The notes under the pieces are model-generated. The model was not told the origin of the DNA, made no database searches, and saw nothing but the letters and a program-made list of their open reading frames with translations. Shown here one piece after another: positions 1 through 9,076 of a stretch of 64,000 bases of DNA. The position numbers and the translations under genes were made by a program. Positions within the stretch are counted from its first letter, which is position 1. Each line of letters opens with the position of its first letter. Origin of the DNA: Pseudomonas poae (GTDB lineage: Bacteria > Pseudomonadota > Gammaproteobacteria > Pseudomonadales > Pseudomonadaceae); the NCBI GenBank assembly GCA_004000515.1, contig CP034537.1, positions 4,292,001-4,356,000 on the forward strand, read 5' to 3'.

Positions 1-1
1 G

Positions 2-492
2 CTGACCAACCGCATGGCGCCGCCAGCGGTGTTTTTGCTGCCGTTTTTCCAGTTGTATTCGTCGATTGGCCTGTTCGACACGCACATTGCCGTGGCACTG
101 GCCCACTGCTTGTTCAACGTACCGTTGGCGGTGTGGATTCTTGAGGGCTTCATGTCCGGCGTGCCCAAGGAAATCGACGAAACCGCCTACATCGACGGCT
201 ACAGTTTTCCGAAGTTTTTCGTGAAGATCTTCATCCCGTTGATCGGCTCCGGCATCGGCGTGACGGCGTTTTTCTGCTTCATGTTTTCGTGGGTCGAGTT
301 GCTGCTGGCGCGCACCCTGACGTCGGTCAACGCCAAGCCCATCGCGGCGGTGATGACCCGCACGGTCTCGGCCTCGGGTATCGATTGGGGCGTACTGGCA
401 GCGGCGGGGTGTTGACTATCCTGCCGGGCATGCTGGTGATCTGGTTTGTTCGCAACCACGTGGCCAAGGGCTTTGCCCTGGGCCGGGTCTAA
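2..492 (+). CDS. glpQ: ABC transporter inner-membrane permease, glycerol type (3' part)
   Basis: This is the C-terminal part of a MalG-like permease that begins before the window. Several hydrophobic membrane segments are visible, and the EAA loop that contacts the ATPase reads EIDETAYIDGYSFPKFF with the downstream I-PL-G. The following DUF2160 gene and binding protein match the GlpSTPQUV glycerol importer described in rhizobia, so glycerol import is the likely role; the substrate is inferred from that gene order. The reading frame breaks near 404-407, where a G4 run must be G5 to continue into the conserved tail VLTILPGMLVIWFVRNH. This is probably a sequencing deletion rather than a real truncation. 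Confidence 0.85.
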
Positions 493-500
493 AGGAGTCG

Positions 501-776
501 ATGATGGAATGGATGGCCTGGACCACCCCCACAGCGTTGTTCTTTGCCGCCATCGGCCTGTTGCTGGTGGGCATGACCACGTGGGAACTGCGCTCGCCGA
601 GCATACCTCGGCGTGGTTTTTTACCGATCAGCACCACCCGTGGTGATCGCTTGTTTATCGGTCTTCTCGGCAGCGCCTACCTGCATTTATTGGTGATTGG
701 CGTAACCGGCTGGAGCATCTGGGTAGCGACTGCGCTGTCCCTGGTGTGGCTGTTGTGTGTGATGCGTTGGGGCTAG
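501..776 (+). CDS. glpU: DUF2160 family small membrane protein of the glycerol ABC operon
   Basis: A 91-residue protein with about three hydrophobic segments and no enzymatic motif. It lies 8 bp after the permease and 33 bp before the binding protein, the place occupied by the small glpU gene in glycerol ABC operons. An AAAGGAG ribosome site at 491-497 fits the second ATG (504) slightly better than the first (501), so the protein may begin MEWMAW. Its molecular role is unknown; accessory membrane subunit of the importer is an inference from context. Confidence 0.75.
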   Translation: MMEWMAWTTPTALFFAAIGLLLVGMTTWELRSPSIPRRGFLPISTTRGDRLFIGLLGSAYLHLLVIGVTGWSIWVATALSLVWLLCVMRWG

Positions 777-809
777 TGCTCCGCTTGAATAAACAACCAG
801 GAGGTCTCT

Positions 810-2565
810 ATGTTCGATAAAAACAATAAGCTGCGACATAGCATTTCATTGGCCGCCGTATTGGCCATAAGCGGTTTGAGCGCCACGGCCTGGGCCGATG
901 CGTATGAAGATGCCGCAAAAAATGGATCGGCAGCGAATTCAAACCGTCCACCCTCACGGCCGAACAGCAGCTTGAGGAACTCAAGTGGTTTATCAAGGCC
1001 TCGGAACCGTTCCGTGGGATGAAGATCAACGTGGTGTCGGAAACCCTCACCACCCACGAGTATGAATCCAAGGTACTGGCCAAGGCGTTCACTGAAATCA
1101 CCGGGATCAAGCTGACCCACGACCTGCTGCAAGAAGGCGACGTGGTGGAGAAGCTGCAAACCCAGATGCAGTCCGACAAGAACATCTACGACGGCTGGGT
1201 TAACGATTCCGACTTGATCGGTACGCACTTTCGCTACGGCAAGACCGAATCCATCACCGACCTGATGGCCAATGAAGGCAAGGCTTACACCTCGCCAACC
1301 CTGGATATCAAGGACTTCATCGGCATCTCCTTCACCACCGCGCCGGACGGCAAGATCTACCAATTGCCCGACCAGCAATTCGCCAACCTCTATTGGTTCC
1401 GCGCCGACTGGTTCGAGCGGCCAGAGCTCAAAGCCAAGTTCAAGGAAAAGTACGGCTATGAGTTGGGCGTACCGGTGAACTGGTCGGCCTATGAAGACAT
1501 CGCCAAGTTCTTCAGCGAAGACGTCAAGGAAATCGACGGTAAACGCATCTACGGGCACATGGACTACGGCAAGAAAGACCCCTCCCTGGGCTGGCGCTTC
1601 ACCGATGCCTGGTTCTCCATGGCCGGTGGCGGCGATAAAGGCCTGCCCAACGGCTTGCCGGTGGACGAGTGGGGCATTCGCGTGGAGGACTGCCACCCGG
1701 TGGGTTCCAGCGTCACCCGTGGCGGCGACACCAACGGCCCGGCCGCTGTATTTGCCACGCAAAAATACGTGGATTGGATGAAAGCCTACGCACCACCGGA
1801 AGCGGCGGGCATGACCTTCTCCGAATCCGGCCCGGTGCCGTCCCAGGGCAATATCGCCCAGCAGATCTTCTGGTACACCGCGTTTACCGCCGACATGGTC
1901 AAGCCAGGCCTGCCGGTAGTGAATGCCGACGGTACGCCGAAATGGCGCATGGCGCCGTCGCCTGTAGGGCCTTACTGGGAAAAGGGCATGAAGAAGGGCT
2001 ATCAGGACGTAGGCTCCTGGACCTTCCTCAAGTCCACCCCGGAGAAACAGAAACTCGCGGCCTGGCTCTATGCGCAGTTCGTGACCTCGAAAACCGTCTC
2101 GCTGAAAAAACCATCGTCGGCCTGACACCGATTCGTGAGTCCGACATCAACTCCCAGGCCATGACCGACATGGCGCCGAAACTCGGTGGGTTGGTGGAGT
2201 TCTATCGCAGCCCGGCGCGCACCGAATGGTCGCCGACCGGCACCAACGTGCCGGACTACCCACGCCTGGCGCAACTGTGGTGGAGCAACATCGCCGCCGC
2301 CGCCAGCGGCGAGAAAACCCCGCAACAGGCGCTGGACAACCTGGCCAAAGAGCAAGACGCCATCATGACGCGCCTGGAGCGCTCCAAGGTGCAACCGGTG
2401 TGCGGCCCGAAAATGAACGAAGAGCGTGATGCCCAATACTGGTTCGACCAGCCGGGCGCGCCGAAGCCGAAACTGGCGAATGAGAAACCTAAAGGGGAGA
2501 CCGTGGCTTACAGCGACCTGCTCAAGTCGTGGGAGGCGGCGCGTAATAACAACGCGGGTCTGTAG
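810..2565 (+). CDS. glpV: Periplasmic sugar/glycerol-binding protein of ABC transporter (two frameshifts)
   Basis: An extracellular solute-binding protein of the carbohydrate family, about 585 residues when corrected, which suits the unusually large GlpV-type binding proteins. Residues 1-30 form a Sec signal peptide ending near ATAWA. The start at 810 has AGGAGG just upstream. Two frameshifts split the gene: near 917-922 an A6 run must be A7 (joining EDAAK to KWIGSEF), and near 2106-2111 another A6 must be A7 (joining SLKK to TIVGLTPI). It is the last gene of the glycerol operon and ends against a large palindrome. Both breaks are in A runs, so sequencing error is the simplest explanation. 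Confidence 0.85.
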
Positions 2566-2623
2566 TGAGCGGGCTTGCCCCGCGCTGGGGCTTACCCCCA
2601 GCGCGGGCAAGCTCGCTCACTAC
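2562..2623. repeat. Long REP-like palindrome between convergent genes
   Basis: An inverted repeat with arms of roughly 28 bases around a short CTTA loop; the arms begin GTAGTGAGCGGGCTTGCCC. It overlaps the last codons of both convergent neighbours (binding protein and AraC gene) and could act as a bidirectional terminator. The core resembles the GCGGGCTTGC REP seen elsewhere in the window. Confidence 0.75.
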
Positions 2624-3516
2624 AACCCTCGGTTGTGGGCCAGAATTCGTGCGGTATCCCGTGCCGGCGGCAAGCCGAACACCCGCGCATAGTCCCGACT
2701 GAACTGGGTCGCACTTTCATACCCCACCTCAAACGCCGCACTGGTTACGCTGCTGGCACTGGCCACCATCAATGTGCGCGCCTGTAACAACCGCACGCGC
2801 TTCTGGTACTGCAACGGGCTCAGGTTGGTTACAGCCTTGAAGTGGCGGTGAAACGCCGAAACACTCATCGTCGCCATCGAAGCCAGCGCCTCCACGCGGA
2901 TCGGTTCGGCATAGTCACGACGAATCCACTGGATCGCTCGGCTGACCCGCGCCATGGCTGTGTCCGGTGCGGCAATCTCGCGCAGCATCCAGCCGTGGGG
3001 GCCTTGCAGCACGTGGTAGAGGATCTCCCGCTCATACGCAGGCGCCAGCGCGGCAATGGCCACCGGATCGCCCATCAACCGCAGCATGCGCACCCAGGCG
3101 TCCATTAATGCGGGCGTCACCGCTGCCACCGAAAACCCGGCTTCCTGCTCGCAACGCCCGTTGGGAGGTGGCAGGTCGTTGAGCAGCGTGGTCAGCACCG
3201 TGGGGTCCAGCGTCAGGCTGACCGCCAGGTACGGCTCGCCGGTACTCGCCGGGTTCACCACACCCACGGCGGGTAACTCGATGGACATCACAAAATAGGT
3301 CGCGGGGTCGTAGTGCAGCGTGCGATCGCCCACGGTCATGCACTTACTGCCTTGCAGGATCAGGTTGATCATCGGGTCATAAACGGCCGCGAGCATATGC
3401 TCGGGAATGGCCCCCTGGACCATCGCCACCCGCGGGATGCCGGTCTCGGTGCGGCGGTTTTCGGCGCTTGCGGTCAAGGCGCGCAGTTCGATCAATTGAG
3501 TATTCATGTGGGCCAT
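2620..3516 (-). CDS. AraC family transcriptional regulator with cupin-like N-terminus
   Basis: A 298-residue regulator. The N-terminal half (about 1-180) is the AraC_N ligand domain type (GIPRVAMVQG, PMINLILQGSK, EPYLAVSLTLDP). The C-terminal hundred residues carry two helix-turn-helix units, with AFHRHFKAVTNLSPLQYQK and GYESATQFSRDYARVFG. The start at 3516 is preceded by AGGAAGGA at good spacing; the internal ATG at 3507 is less favoured. It is divergent from the SDR gene at 3646 and probably controls it. A paralogue with the same layout lies at 6339-7205. The effector is unknown. Confidence 0.9.
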   Translation of the reverse strand: MAHMNTQLIELRALTASAENRRTETGIPRVAMVQGAIPEHMLAAVYDPMINLILQGSKCMTVGDRTLHYDPATYFVMSIELPAVGVVNPASTGEPYLAVSLTLDPTVLTTLLNDLPPPNGRCEQEAGFSVAAVTPALMDAWVRMLRLMGDPVAIAALAPAYEREILYHVLQGPHGWMLREIAAPDTAMARVSRAIQWIRRDYAEPIRVEALASMATMSVSAFHRHFKAVTNLSPLQYQKRVRLLQARTLMVASASSVTSAAFEVGYESATQFSRDYARVFGLPPARDTARILAHNRGL

Positions 3517-3645
3517 GCTGTTCCTTCCTACGACGCTGGCGCAAGCGAAAAGCAGAAACAGGCAGGATTGGAGTAGGAACGGCTGAGTTGTGGGGGAAGA
3601 CGATGGCTACTGTGGGCACTCAACTTTCCAACAGTGGAGCAGGCC

Positions 3646-4389
3646 ATGAGCGTCATCGTGATTACCGGAGGCAGCCGCGGGATCGGTGCCAGTACCGCCG
3701 AACTCTGTGCTCGCCAGGGGCATGGCGTGATCCTCACCTATAACCGCCACCCGGATGCGGCGCAGGCGGTGGTGCAACGTATCGAAGCGGACGGCGGTAG
3801 GGCGGTGGCGCTGAAGCTGGACGTTGCCAACGTCAGCACATTCGCCGCATTCGGCGAAGCCGTGGCGCAGACCCTGAACAGTACCTGGGGTGTAAACACC
3901 CTGAGTGGCTTGGTCAACAACGCCGGCTACGGCTTGTTCAACCCGCTGGAGTCGGTGACCGAAGCGCAGTTCGACGGACTGTTCAATGTGCACCTCAAAG
4001 GTCCGTTCTTTCTTACCCAGACCTTGCTGCCGCTGCTGGAAGAACACGCCAGCATCGTCAACCTCACCAGCGCCACCACCCGCGTTGCCACGGCGGGCGT
4101 CGCGCCATACGCCGCATTCAAAGGCGGCCTGGACGTGCTCACCCGCTACATGGCCAAGGAGTTTGGCGAGCGCCGTATACGCGCCAATGCCGTGTCCCCC
4201 GGCGCGATCCGCACGGAACTCGGCGGCGGCTTGAACGACGAGTTCGAAGCCCTGTTGGCCGGGCAAACTGCCCTGGGGCGTGTGGGAGAACCGGACGACG
4301 TGGCGCGGGTCATCGCTATGCTGCTGTCGGAAGAAGGCCGTTGGATCAACGCCCAGACCATTGAAGTCGCCGGCGGCTACATCATCTGA
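3646..4389 (+). CDS. Short-chain dehydrogenase/reductase (SDR)
   Basis: A classical SDR of 247 residues. The Rossmann motif GGSRGIG lies near residue 7, the NNAG motif is present, and the catalytic Ser-Tyr-Lys is read as S in NLTSATT and Y-x3-K in YAAFK. The C-terminus has the usual GEPDDVARVIAMLLSEEG. The ATG at 3646 has GGAG six bases upstream and is preferred over a GTG at 3634. It starts a short operon with the VOC, NAD(P)-binding and NTF2-like genes and is divergent from an AraC regulator. The substrate cannot be deduced. Confidence 0.9.
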   Translation: MSVIVITGGSRGIGASTAELCARQGHGVILTYNRHPDAAQAVVQRIEADGGRAVALKLDVANVSTFAAFGEAVAQTLNSTWGVNTLSGLVNNAGYGLFNPLESVTEAQFDGLFNVHLKGPFFLTQTLLPLLEEHASIVNLTSATTRVATAGVAPYAAFKGGLDVLTRYMAKEFGERRIRANAVSPGAIRTELGGGLNDEFEALLAGQTALGRVGEPDDVARVIAMLLSEEGRWINAQTIEVAGGYII

Positions 4390-4404
4390 ATCGGAGGCCA
4401 CGCC

Positions 4405-4805
4405 ATGCTCGATCATCTGTTTCTTACGGTCAGCGATATCCAACGCTCCATCCGCTTCTACGAAGCCACCCTCACACCCTGGGCATCACCGCACGCCTTG
4501 ACTACGAAGGCAAGGACGGCCCGCCCGGTCATCCGGACCTGAAAGGCTTTGGCGCCAACGGTCGGATGTTCTTCTGGCTGCGCGAAGGTGTGGTCGAAGG
4601 GCGAACGGTACACGTAGGCTTCGTCGCCAATAACCGCGCTGAAGTGGAAAACGCCTATGTCGCCGCGCTGGCCAACGGCGCCACTGACAACGGCGCACCC
4701 GGCGCCCGCTTGCACTACGACCCCAACTACTACGCCGCCAATGTGCTGGACCCGGACGGCTACAGCCTCGAATTCGTCTACAAAAACTGGCAGCACACTT
4801 CATGA
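4405..4805 (+). CDS. VOC (glyoxalase/dioxygenase-fold) family protein, frameshifted
   Basis: A single-domain vicinal-oxygen-chelate protein of 133 residues after correction. It starts MLDHLFLTVSDIQRSIRFYE and ends with the typical NVLDPDGYSLEFVYKN; candidate metal ligands are His4, a central His in HVGF and Glu in LEFV. The frame breaks near 4477-4479, where C3 must be C4 (TLTPLGITARLDYEG). It lies 15 bp after the SDR and its stop overlaps the next ATG (ATGA), so all are probably cotranscribed. The substrate is unknown. Confidence 0.8.
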
Positions 4806-5762
4806 AAACCCTGATGATCTACGGCGCTACCGGCTACACCGGGCGCATGGCGGCTGAGCACGCGAAAAAACTCGGCCTCAACCTGCTGATCGCCGGTCGC
4901 AACGCTGAGCGCCTGGCCGCCTTGTCCGCAGAGTTGGACGCGCCGTACCGCGTGTTTACCGCTGATGCCAGCCAACTGGAGGGGGGTCGACGTACTGCTC
5001 AACTTCGCCGGCCCCTTTGCCCAGACCGCCGCAGCCCTGATGCGTGCCTGCATTGCCAATGGCACCGACTACCTGGACATCACCGCCGAAATCAACGTGT
5101 ATCGTCTGGCCGAGCAACTCGGCAGCGGCGCGGATGTGATGTTGCTGCCCGGTGTTGGCTGGGACGTGGTGCCCACCGATTGCCTGGCCATGCATGTCGC
5201 CAGCCGCGTACCGCAGCCGCATTCGCTGAAAATCGCTTTGCAGGTGCCTGGGGCTATGTCCCGTGGCTCGGCGATGAGTGTTGGCGAGATCATCGGTGCC
5301 GGCGTGATGGCGCGTGTTGACGGCCACTTGGTCGCCACTCCGGATGCACAGCCGCAGTACCTGGATTTTGGTGACGGCCCGGCATTGTGTGCGCCGTTGT
5401 CGTTTGGCGATCTAGTGACCGCGTGGCATTCCAGCGCCATCCCCAACATTGAGATGTTTGTGCATATCACCGGCGAGGCGTTCCCCGAAGGTGACCTGTC
5501 GCTGCTGCCCGATGGCCCCACTCAGGCCCAGCGCGACGCCCATCGTGCCCGCGCCGTGGCCGAAGTCACCGGTATTGACGGGACCGTGGTGCGCTCGGTG
5601 ATCGAGACCGTCAACGGCTACAGCTACACCCCTTTGGCCGCCGTGGAAGCAGCGCGCCGAGTGCTCGGTGGCGAGCGCCGCCCTGGCTTCGAAACCCCTG
5701 CAAAACTGTTCGGCATGGGCTTTGCCCAGACGATTGCCGGCACGCAGATAACCGATTATTAA
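4802..5762 (+). CDS. NAD(P)-binding enoyl-reductase/saccharopine dehydrogenase-like protein, frameshifted
   Basis: About 319 residues. The N-terminus has the Rossmann motif YGATGYTGRMAAEHA. The middle shows LLNFAGPFAQTAAALMRACI and the LPGVGWDVVPTDCLA segment typical of the trans-acting enoyl reductase / saccharopine dehydrogenase-like family. The frame breaks at 4981-4986, where G6 should be G5 (SQLEGVDVLLNF); this is one of the few insertions among the window's indels. Its start overlaps the VOC stop by 4 bp, implying translational coupling. A role in reducing a small carbonyl or enoyl substrate with the neighbouring SDR is only an inference. Confidence 0.75.
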
Positions 5763-5780
5763 ACCTTCAGGAATTACCTC

Positions 5781-6239
5781 ATGACAGACCTGCAAACCGC
5801 CGCCGAAAAAATCGTGGTGATCGACACTTTGCATCGCTTTGCCGCGGGCATCGATCTGAAAGACTCCGCTTTGCTGGCTTCAGCATTCACCGCCAACGCC
5901 GTCTCGGACTTTCGTCCGGCCGCCGCCAAGGCTGGCTTTGAGTACCCGGTGCTGGAAGGCCGCGACACCATCGTTAGCACGCTGTTCGGCGCCCTTGGCT
6001 CGCTTGACACGACCCATTCCGTGAGCAATGCACGGGTGACGATCGAGGGTGACAGCGCGCGTCTGGATGCCTTGGTGGAAGCGCAGCACGTGCCGCAAAG
6101 CGACCCGTCGCGGCATTACCTGATGAAGAACCGCTATGACGTCGAGCTGGTGCGCGAGGGCGGCGAATGGCTGATCCAGCGCGTGACCGTGGACAACGTG
6201 TGGCGCTCAGGTGACCCGGCAGTCCTGGCCGGAATCTGA
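5781..6239 (+). CDS. NTF2-like / SnoaL-like protein
   Basis: A 152-residue protein of the SnoaL_4/NTF2-like fold: N-terminal helical part (AAEKIVVIDTLHRFAAGID), then GRDTIVSTLFGALG, TTHSVSNARVTIEGDSA and a C-terminal GEWLIQRVTVDNVWRSGD. Members include ketosteroid isomerase-like enzymes, dehydratases and non-catalytic ligand binders. It follows the NAD(P)-binding gene by 18 bp and probably ends the SDR operon. The specific reaction is unknown. Confidence 0.82.
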   Translation: MTDLQTAAEKIVVIDTLHRFAAGIDLKDSALLASAFTANAVSDFRPAAAKAGFEYPVLEGRDTIVSTLFGALGSLDTTHSVSNARVTIEGDSARLDALVEAQHVPQSDPSRHYLMKNRYDVELVREGGEWLIQRVTVDNVWRSGDPAVLAGI

Positions 6240-6338
6240 AGACCTTGCTCCCGCCGGGTCGCGAAGCGGCCCAAAAAGCGCGAGCGCTACGCACTCCAAC
6301 AAGAGCTAGCTCCCTCGCCACAGCGGTTCGCAGGCGGT

Positions 6339-7205
6339 TCAAGCGTGGCTTTTGAACCGCGCCGCATCCTTCACCGGCGGCAAACCGAACAGCCGCGCAT
6401 ACTCGCGGCTGAACTGCGAGGCGCTTTCATACCCCACCGTGAAGGCGATGGATGCCGCATCCAGGGTGTCGAACAGCAGCAACCAACGTGCCCGCAACAG
6501 GCGCAGGCGTTTCTGATACTGGATGGGGGTCATGGCGGTGATGGCTTTGAAATGTCGGTAGAACGCCGCCACGCTCATGTCGGTCATGGCCGCCAGCGGT
6601 TCCACTCGAAAGGGTTCGGTGTAGTGCTGGCGGATCCACTCGGTGGCCCGGCGGATCTGAGCCAGTCGCCCATCGGGGCGTGCCATCTCCATCAGGGTTT
6701 CGCGCAAGGGCCCTTGCAGCGCTCGAAACACAATCTCTCGCTCAATCATCGGTGCCAATACGGCCGCTTCGTAGGGGCGATCCATCAGCCGCATCATGCG
6801 CAACCAGGCATCAATCATTTCCTCTGGTGCCTGCACCGCCGTGAAGCGTTGGGCGCGTGGCCGTTCAGCCTTCGGCCGTTCATCTGCCAACACGGCTGCA
6901 ATCACCGCCGGTTCGAGCGTGAGGCTAAGGGCCAGGTAGGGGAGCTCGGCTGTATGAGGGTGAACCTGCCCAGTCGCCGGGACCTCCACCGGCACCACGA
7001 AATAACTGGACGGCCCGTAGGTAGACACCTGATCACCGATGGACAAGGTTTTCGTGCCCTGCAGCACCAGGTGCAGCATCGGCGGGTACACCTGATCGGC
7101 GCAGGCTTCGGCGCACACCATCGAGACGCGAGGCAGGCCGGTGTCGGTCCACGTATTTTCTGCGCGCAGCACGCGGCGGCGCAGTTCATCCAGGTCGTTA
7201 TTCAT
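6339..7205 (-). CDS. AraC family transcriptional regulator, paralogue of the one at 2620-3516
   Basis: About 288 residues from the ATG at 7205. This start is chosen because MNNDLDELRRRVLRAENTWT aligns with the start of the paralogue at 2620-3516; an upstream in-frame start exists at 7328. The AraC_N domain (GLPRVSMV, PMLHLVLQGTK, LPYLALSLTLEP) is followed by the HTH pair (AFYRHFKAITAMTPIQYQK, GYESASQFSREYARLFG). It is divergent from the SDR at 7351, repeating the AraC/SDR arrangement of 2620-4389. It likely regulates that SDR; the effector is unknown. Confidence 0.88.
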   Translation of the reverse strand: MNNDLDELRRRVLRAENTWTDTGLPRVSMVCAEACADQVYPPMLHLVLQGTKTLSIGDQVSTYGPSSYFVVPVEVPATGQVHPHTAELPYLALSLTLEPAVIAAVLADERPKAERPRAQRFTAVQAPEEMIDAWLRMMRLMDRPYEAAVLAPMIEREIVFRALQGPLRETLMEMARPDGRLAQIRRATEWIRQHYTEPFRVEPLAAMTDMSVAAFYRHFKAITAMTPIQYQKRLRLLRARWLLLFDTLDAASIAFTVGYESASQFSREYARLFGLPPVKDAARFKSHA

Positions 7206-7350
7206 GGCCTGACCATGGGCTACGCCGAGCAGCAACGCAAGGCAGTTGAGAAGAATAGGCAAGCATGGAGAGGAACTGGCAACCGCCATGCCCGCGCAGG
7301 GCCGAATACTGGCGGTACGCAGTCTCACTCAGTCTCAGGAAAACAGACAC

Positions 7351-8100
7351 ATGAAGCTCGACGGAAAAATCGCAGTGGTCACCGGTGCCTCCAAAGGTAT
7401 CGGCGCGGGTATCGCCAAAGGCTTGGCGGCGGCAGGCGCAACCGTAGTGGTCAACTATGCCAACAGCAAACCCGACGCGGACGCCGTAGTGGCCCAGATT
7501 CAGGCGCAGGGCGGCAACGCCATCAGCGTGCAGGCGGACATGAGTTCAGGCGTCGACGTGACGCGCTTGTTCGACACAGTGCGAGAGACTTTCGGCAGGT
7601 TGGATATCCTGGTCAACAACGCCGGTGTGGCGGTGTTCCAGATGATCGAGGACCTGACCGAAGAGGCTTTCCACAAGCAGTTCAACCTCAACGTGCTGGG
7701 CTATTTGCTGGCGGTGCGGGAAGCGTCGAAGTTACTCGGGCAGGGCGCCAGCATCATCAATATCAGTTCGATCCTCAGTACCGACCCCTACCTGGCCTCC
7801 AGCGTGTACTCGGCCACCAAAGGCGCGGTGGATACGCTGACCTTCGCCCTGGCACGCGAGTTGGGGCCGAAGGGCATCCGGGTCAACTCGATCTTGCCGG
7901 GGCATACCAACACGCCGGCCACCGATGGCAATTTTGCCGGTGAGTTTGGCCAGTCGTTGATTGCCGGTACGCCGCTGGGGCGTTTCGGCGAGCCCGAGGA
8001 TATTGCGCCGCTGGCGGTGTTCCTGGCCAGCGAAGAGGCTCATTGGGTTACCGGGGAATCCGTCCGCGCATCGGGAGGTGTGCGCGGCGTCGGTTACTGA
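7351..8100 (+). CDS. Short-chain dehydrogenase/reductase (SDR)
   Basis: A 249-residue classical SDR starting MKLDGKIAVVTGASKGIG. It carries the GASKGIG cofactor loop, NNAG, catalytic Ser in NISSILS, YSATK (Tyr-x3-Lys) and the end motif GRFGEPEDIAPLAVFLASEE. The sequence suits glucose/ribitol-type or 3-oxoacyl-type SDRs but the substrate is not clear. The ATG at 7351 has AGGA about 11 bases upstream. It is transcribed away from the AraC paralogue at 6339-7205. It is complete, unlike the SDR remnant a few hundred bases downstream. Confidence 0.9.
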   Translation: MKLDGKIAVVTGASKGIGAGIAKGLAAAGATVVVNYANSKPDADAVVAQIQAQGGNAISVQADMSSGVDVTRLFDTVRETFGRLDILVNNAGVAVFQMIEDLTEEAFHKQFNLNVLGYLLAVREASKLLGQGASIINISSILSTDPYLASSVYSATKGAVDTLTFALARELGPKGIRVNSILPGHTNTPATDGNFAGEFGQSLIAGTPLGRFGEPEDIAPLAVFLASEEAHWVTGESVRASGGVRGVGY

Positions 8101-8108
8101 CGGCTTGA

Positions 8109-8285
8109 TCACTGCCGCACATGGGGATGTGCGGCGAACAGCTCCACCAGCCAGTCCACAAATACCCGCACCCGCGTGCTCAGATGGCGGTTGGGCATGT
8201 ACACCACCGACAGTGGATTGGGCGCCGCCGACCAGTGCGTGAGCACCGGCACCAAGGCGCCCGTGTCGATATGGGGCAGATGGTC
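8109..8285 (-). pseudogene. 3' remnant of a LysR-type regulator
   Basis: The minus strand encodes only the C-terminal part of a LysR effector domain (DTGALVPVLTHW, LSVVYMPNRHLSTRVRVFVD) ending at a stop at 8109-8111. The N-terminal HTH and most of the effector domain are missing. The coding similarity ends near 8285, exactly where a plus-strand SDR 3' end begins. It is probably non-functional. Confidence 0.7.
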
Positions 8286-8286
8286 A

Positions 8287-8417
8287 AGCAAATGACTGCC
8301 TTTGGACGTTATGGTCAGCCGGAAGAAATTGCCGGGGTGGTGGCGTTTTTGGTGGGGGCGGATGCGGCGTATATCACCGGCGCTACGTTGAACGTCGATG
8401 GTGGGCTGAACAGCTGA
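8287..8417 (+). pseudogene. 3' remnant of a short-chain dehydrogenase
   Basis: Only the C-terminal SDR segment is present: MTAFGRYGQPEEIAGVVAFL, then the ITGATLNVDGGLN end. The cofactor and catalytic segments are absent. It abuts the LysR remnant head to head, as expected if a deletion removed the 5' halves of a divergent LysR/SDR pair together with their shared promoter. Confidence 0.72.
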
Positions 8418-8437
8418 CGTCTAATCACTGAGGTCCA

Positions 8438-8469
8438 ATGTGGGAAGGGGCAAGCTCCCTCCCACATTT
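8438..8469. repeat. Single REP-like hairpin
   Basis: A palindrome with arms AATGTGGGA and TCCCACATT around a GC-rich centre. It resembles half of the REPINs found elsewhere and may terminate transcription or stabilise mRNA. Confidence 0.6.
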
Positions 8470-8486
8470 ATACCCATATTCGCTTG

Positions 8487-8912
8487 CTAGTCCTGTGGTT
8501 GAAGCTGTAGTTCGCCATCCACATCCTTGACCAACTCACTGGCCAAAAACAACGGCGCCAACCGCTTGTGCAGCTGGGGCTCGACGAACTCTTTCACCGT
8601 ATCCAGTACCAGCACGCCGCTCAGTGGCAGCTCGGCCTTGGTGTATGACAACCACGCCTTCTTCAACACCTGCAACACATCGCTGCCCGCTGTGGTGGCG
8701 AAGCGGCGGTGGGTGGGTTTGCCGTCGAAGGTGAAGGTGTGCTGGAACGCGTAGCCGGTTTCATCGCCACCGCTGGCGGTGCAGCGCATGCAGGTGCACG
8801 GGCCGTCGCCGAAGGCGCTGCGTAGGTAGCTGTTGAAGTCCACCACGGGTTTGAGTGACAGGCGCTTATCCACCTCGAACAGGTCCCCAGTCATTTTTTC
8901 GTCAGTGTTCAA
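8487..8912 (-). CDS. Conserved hypothetical protein with CxCxxC motif
   Basis: A 141-residue soluble protein I do not recognise. It has no signal peptide or membrane segment. A CTCMRC motif near residue 40 could bind a metal. The rest is acidic, ending in DGELQLQPQD. It is divergent from the binding-protein gene at 9077. Codon use is like the neighbours, and no alternative frame is better, so it is probably a real gene of unknown function. Confidence 0.65.
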   Translation of the reverse strand: MNTDEKMTGDLFEVDKRLSLKPVVDFNSYLRSAFGDGPCTCMRCTASGGDETGYAFQHTFTFDGKPTHRRFATTAGSDVLQVLKKAWLSYTKAELPLSGVLVLDTVKEFVEPQLHKRLAPLFLASELVKDVDGELQLQPQD

Positions 8913-9076
8913 CGTGCATGTCCTCGCAGGTTCAGCGGTTTTTCAAAGCGCGGCACAATACCAGCCATGCGCGTGTTTGTGGGCCATTTTGCATAACAAT
9001 AGACCCCGATATTCTTTTGTTGTCTTAAAAACCCTGGCTACCCTCGCTCACCCTCTCAAAAGTGCGGCAGACTCCC

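Noticed and set aside
773..2128. A 451-codon minus-strand frame opposite the glycerol binding protein
   Set aside because: Antisense shadow of a well-supported gene; composition is Arg/His/Val-rich as expected of a complement frame.
6240..6338. Possible REP element after the NTF2-like gene
   Set aside because: Only degenerate fragments (GAGCTAGCTCCCTCGCCACA) are present without a convincing inverted pair.
8121..8417. A single plus-strand ORF of 98 codons spanning the LysR and SDR remnants
   Set aside because: Only its 3' half (from about 8287) resembles SDRs; the 5' half is the antisense of the LysR fragment, so it is a chance fusion.
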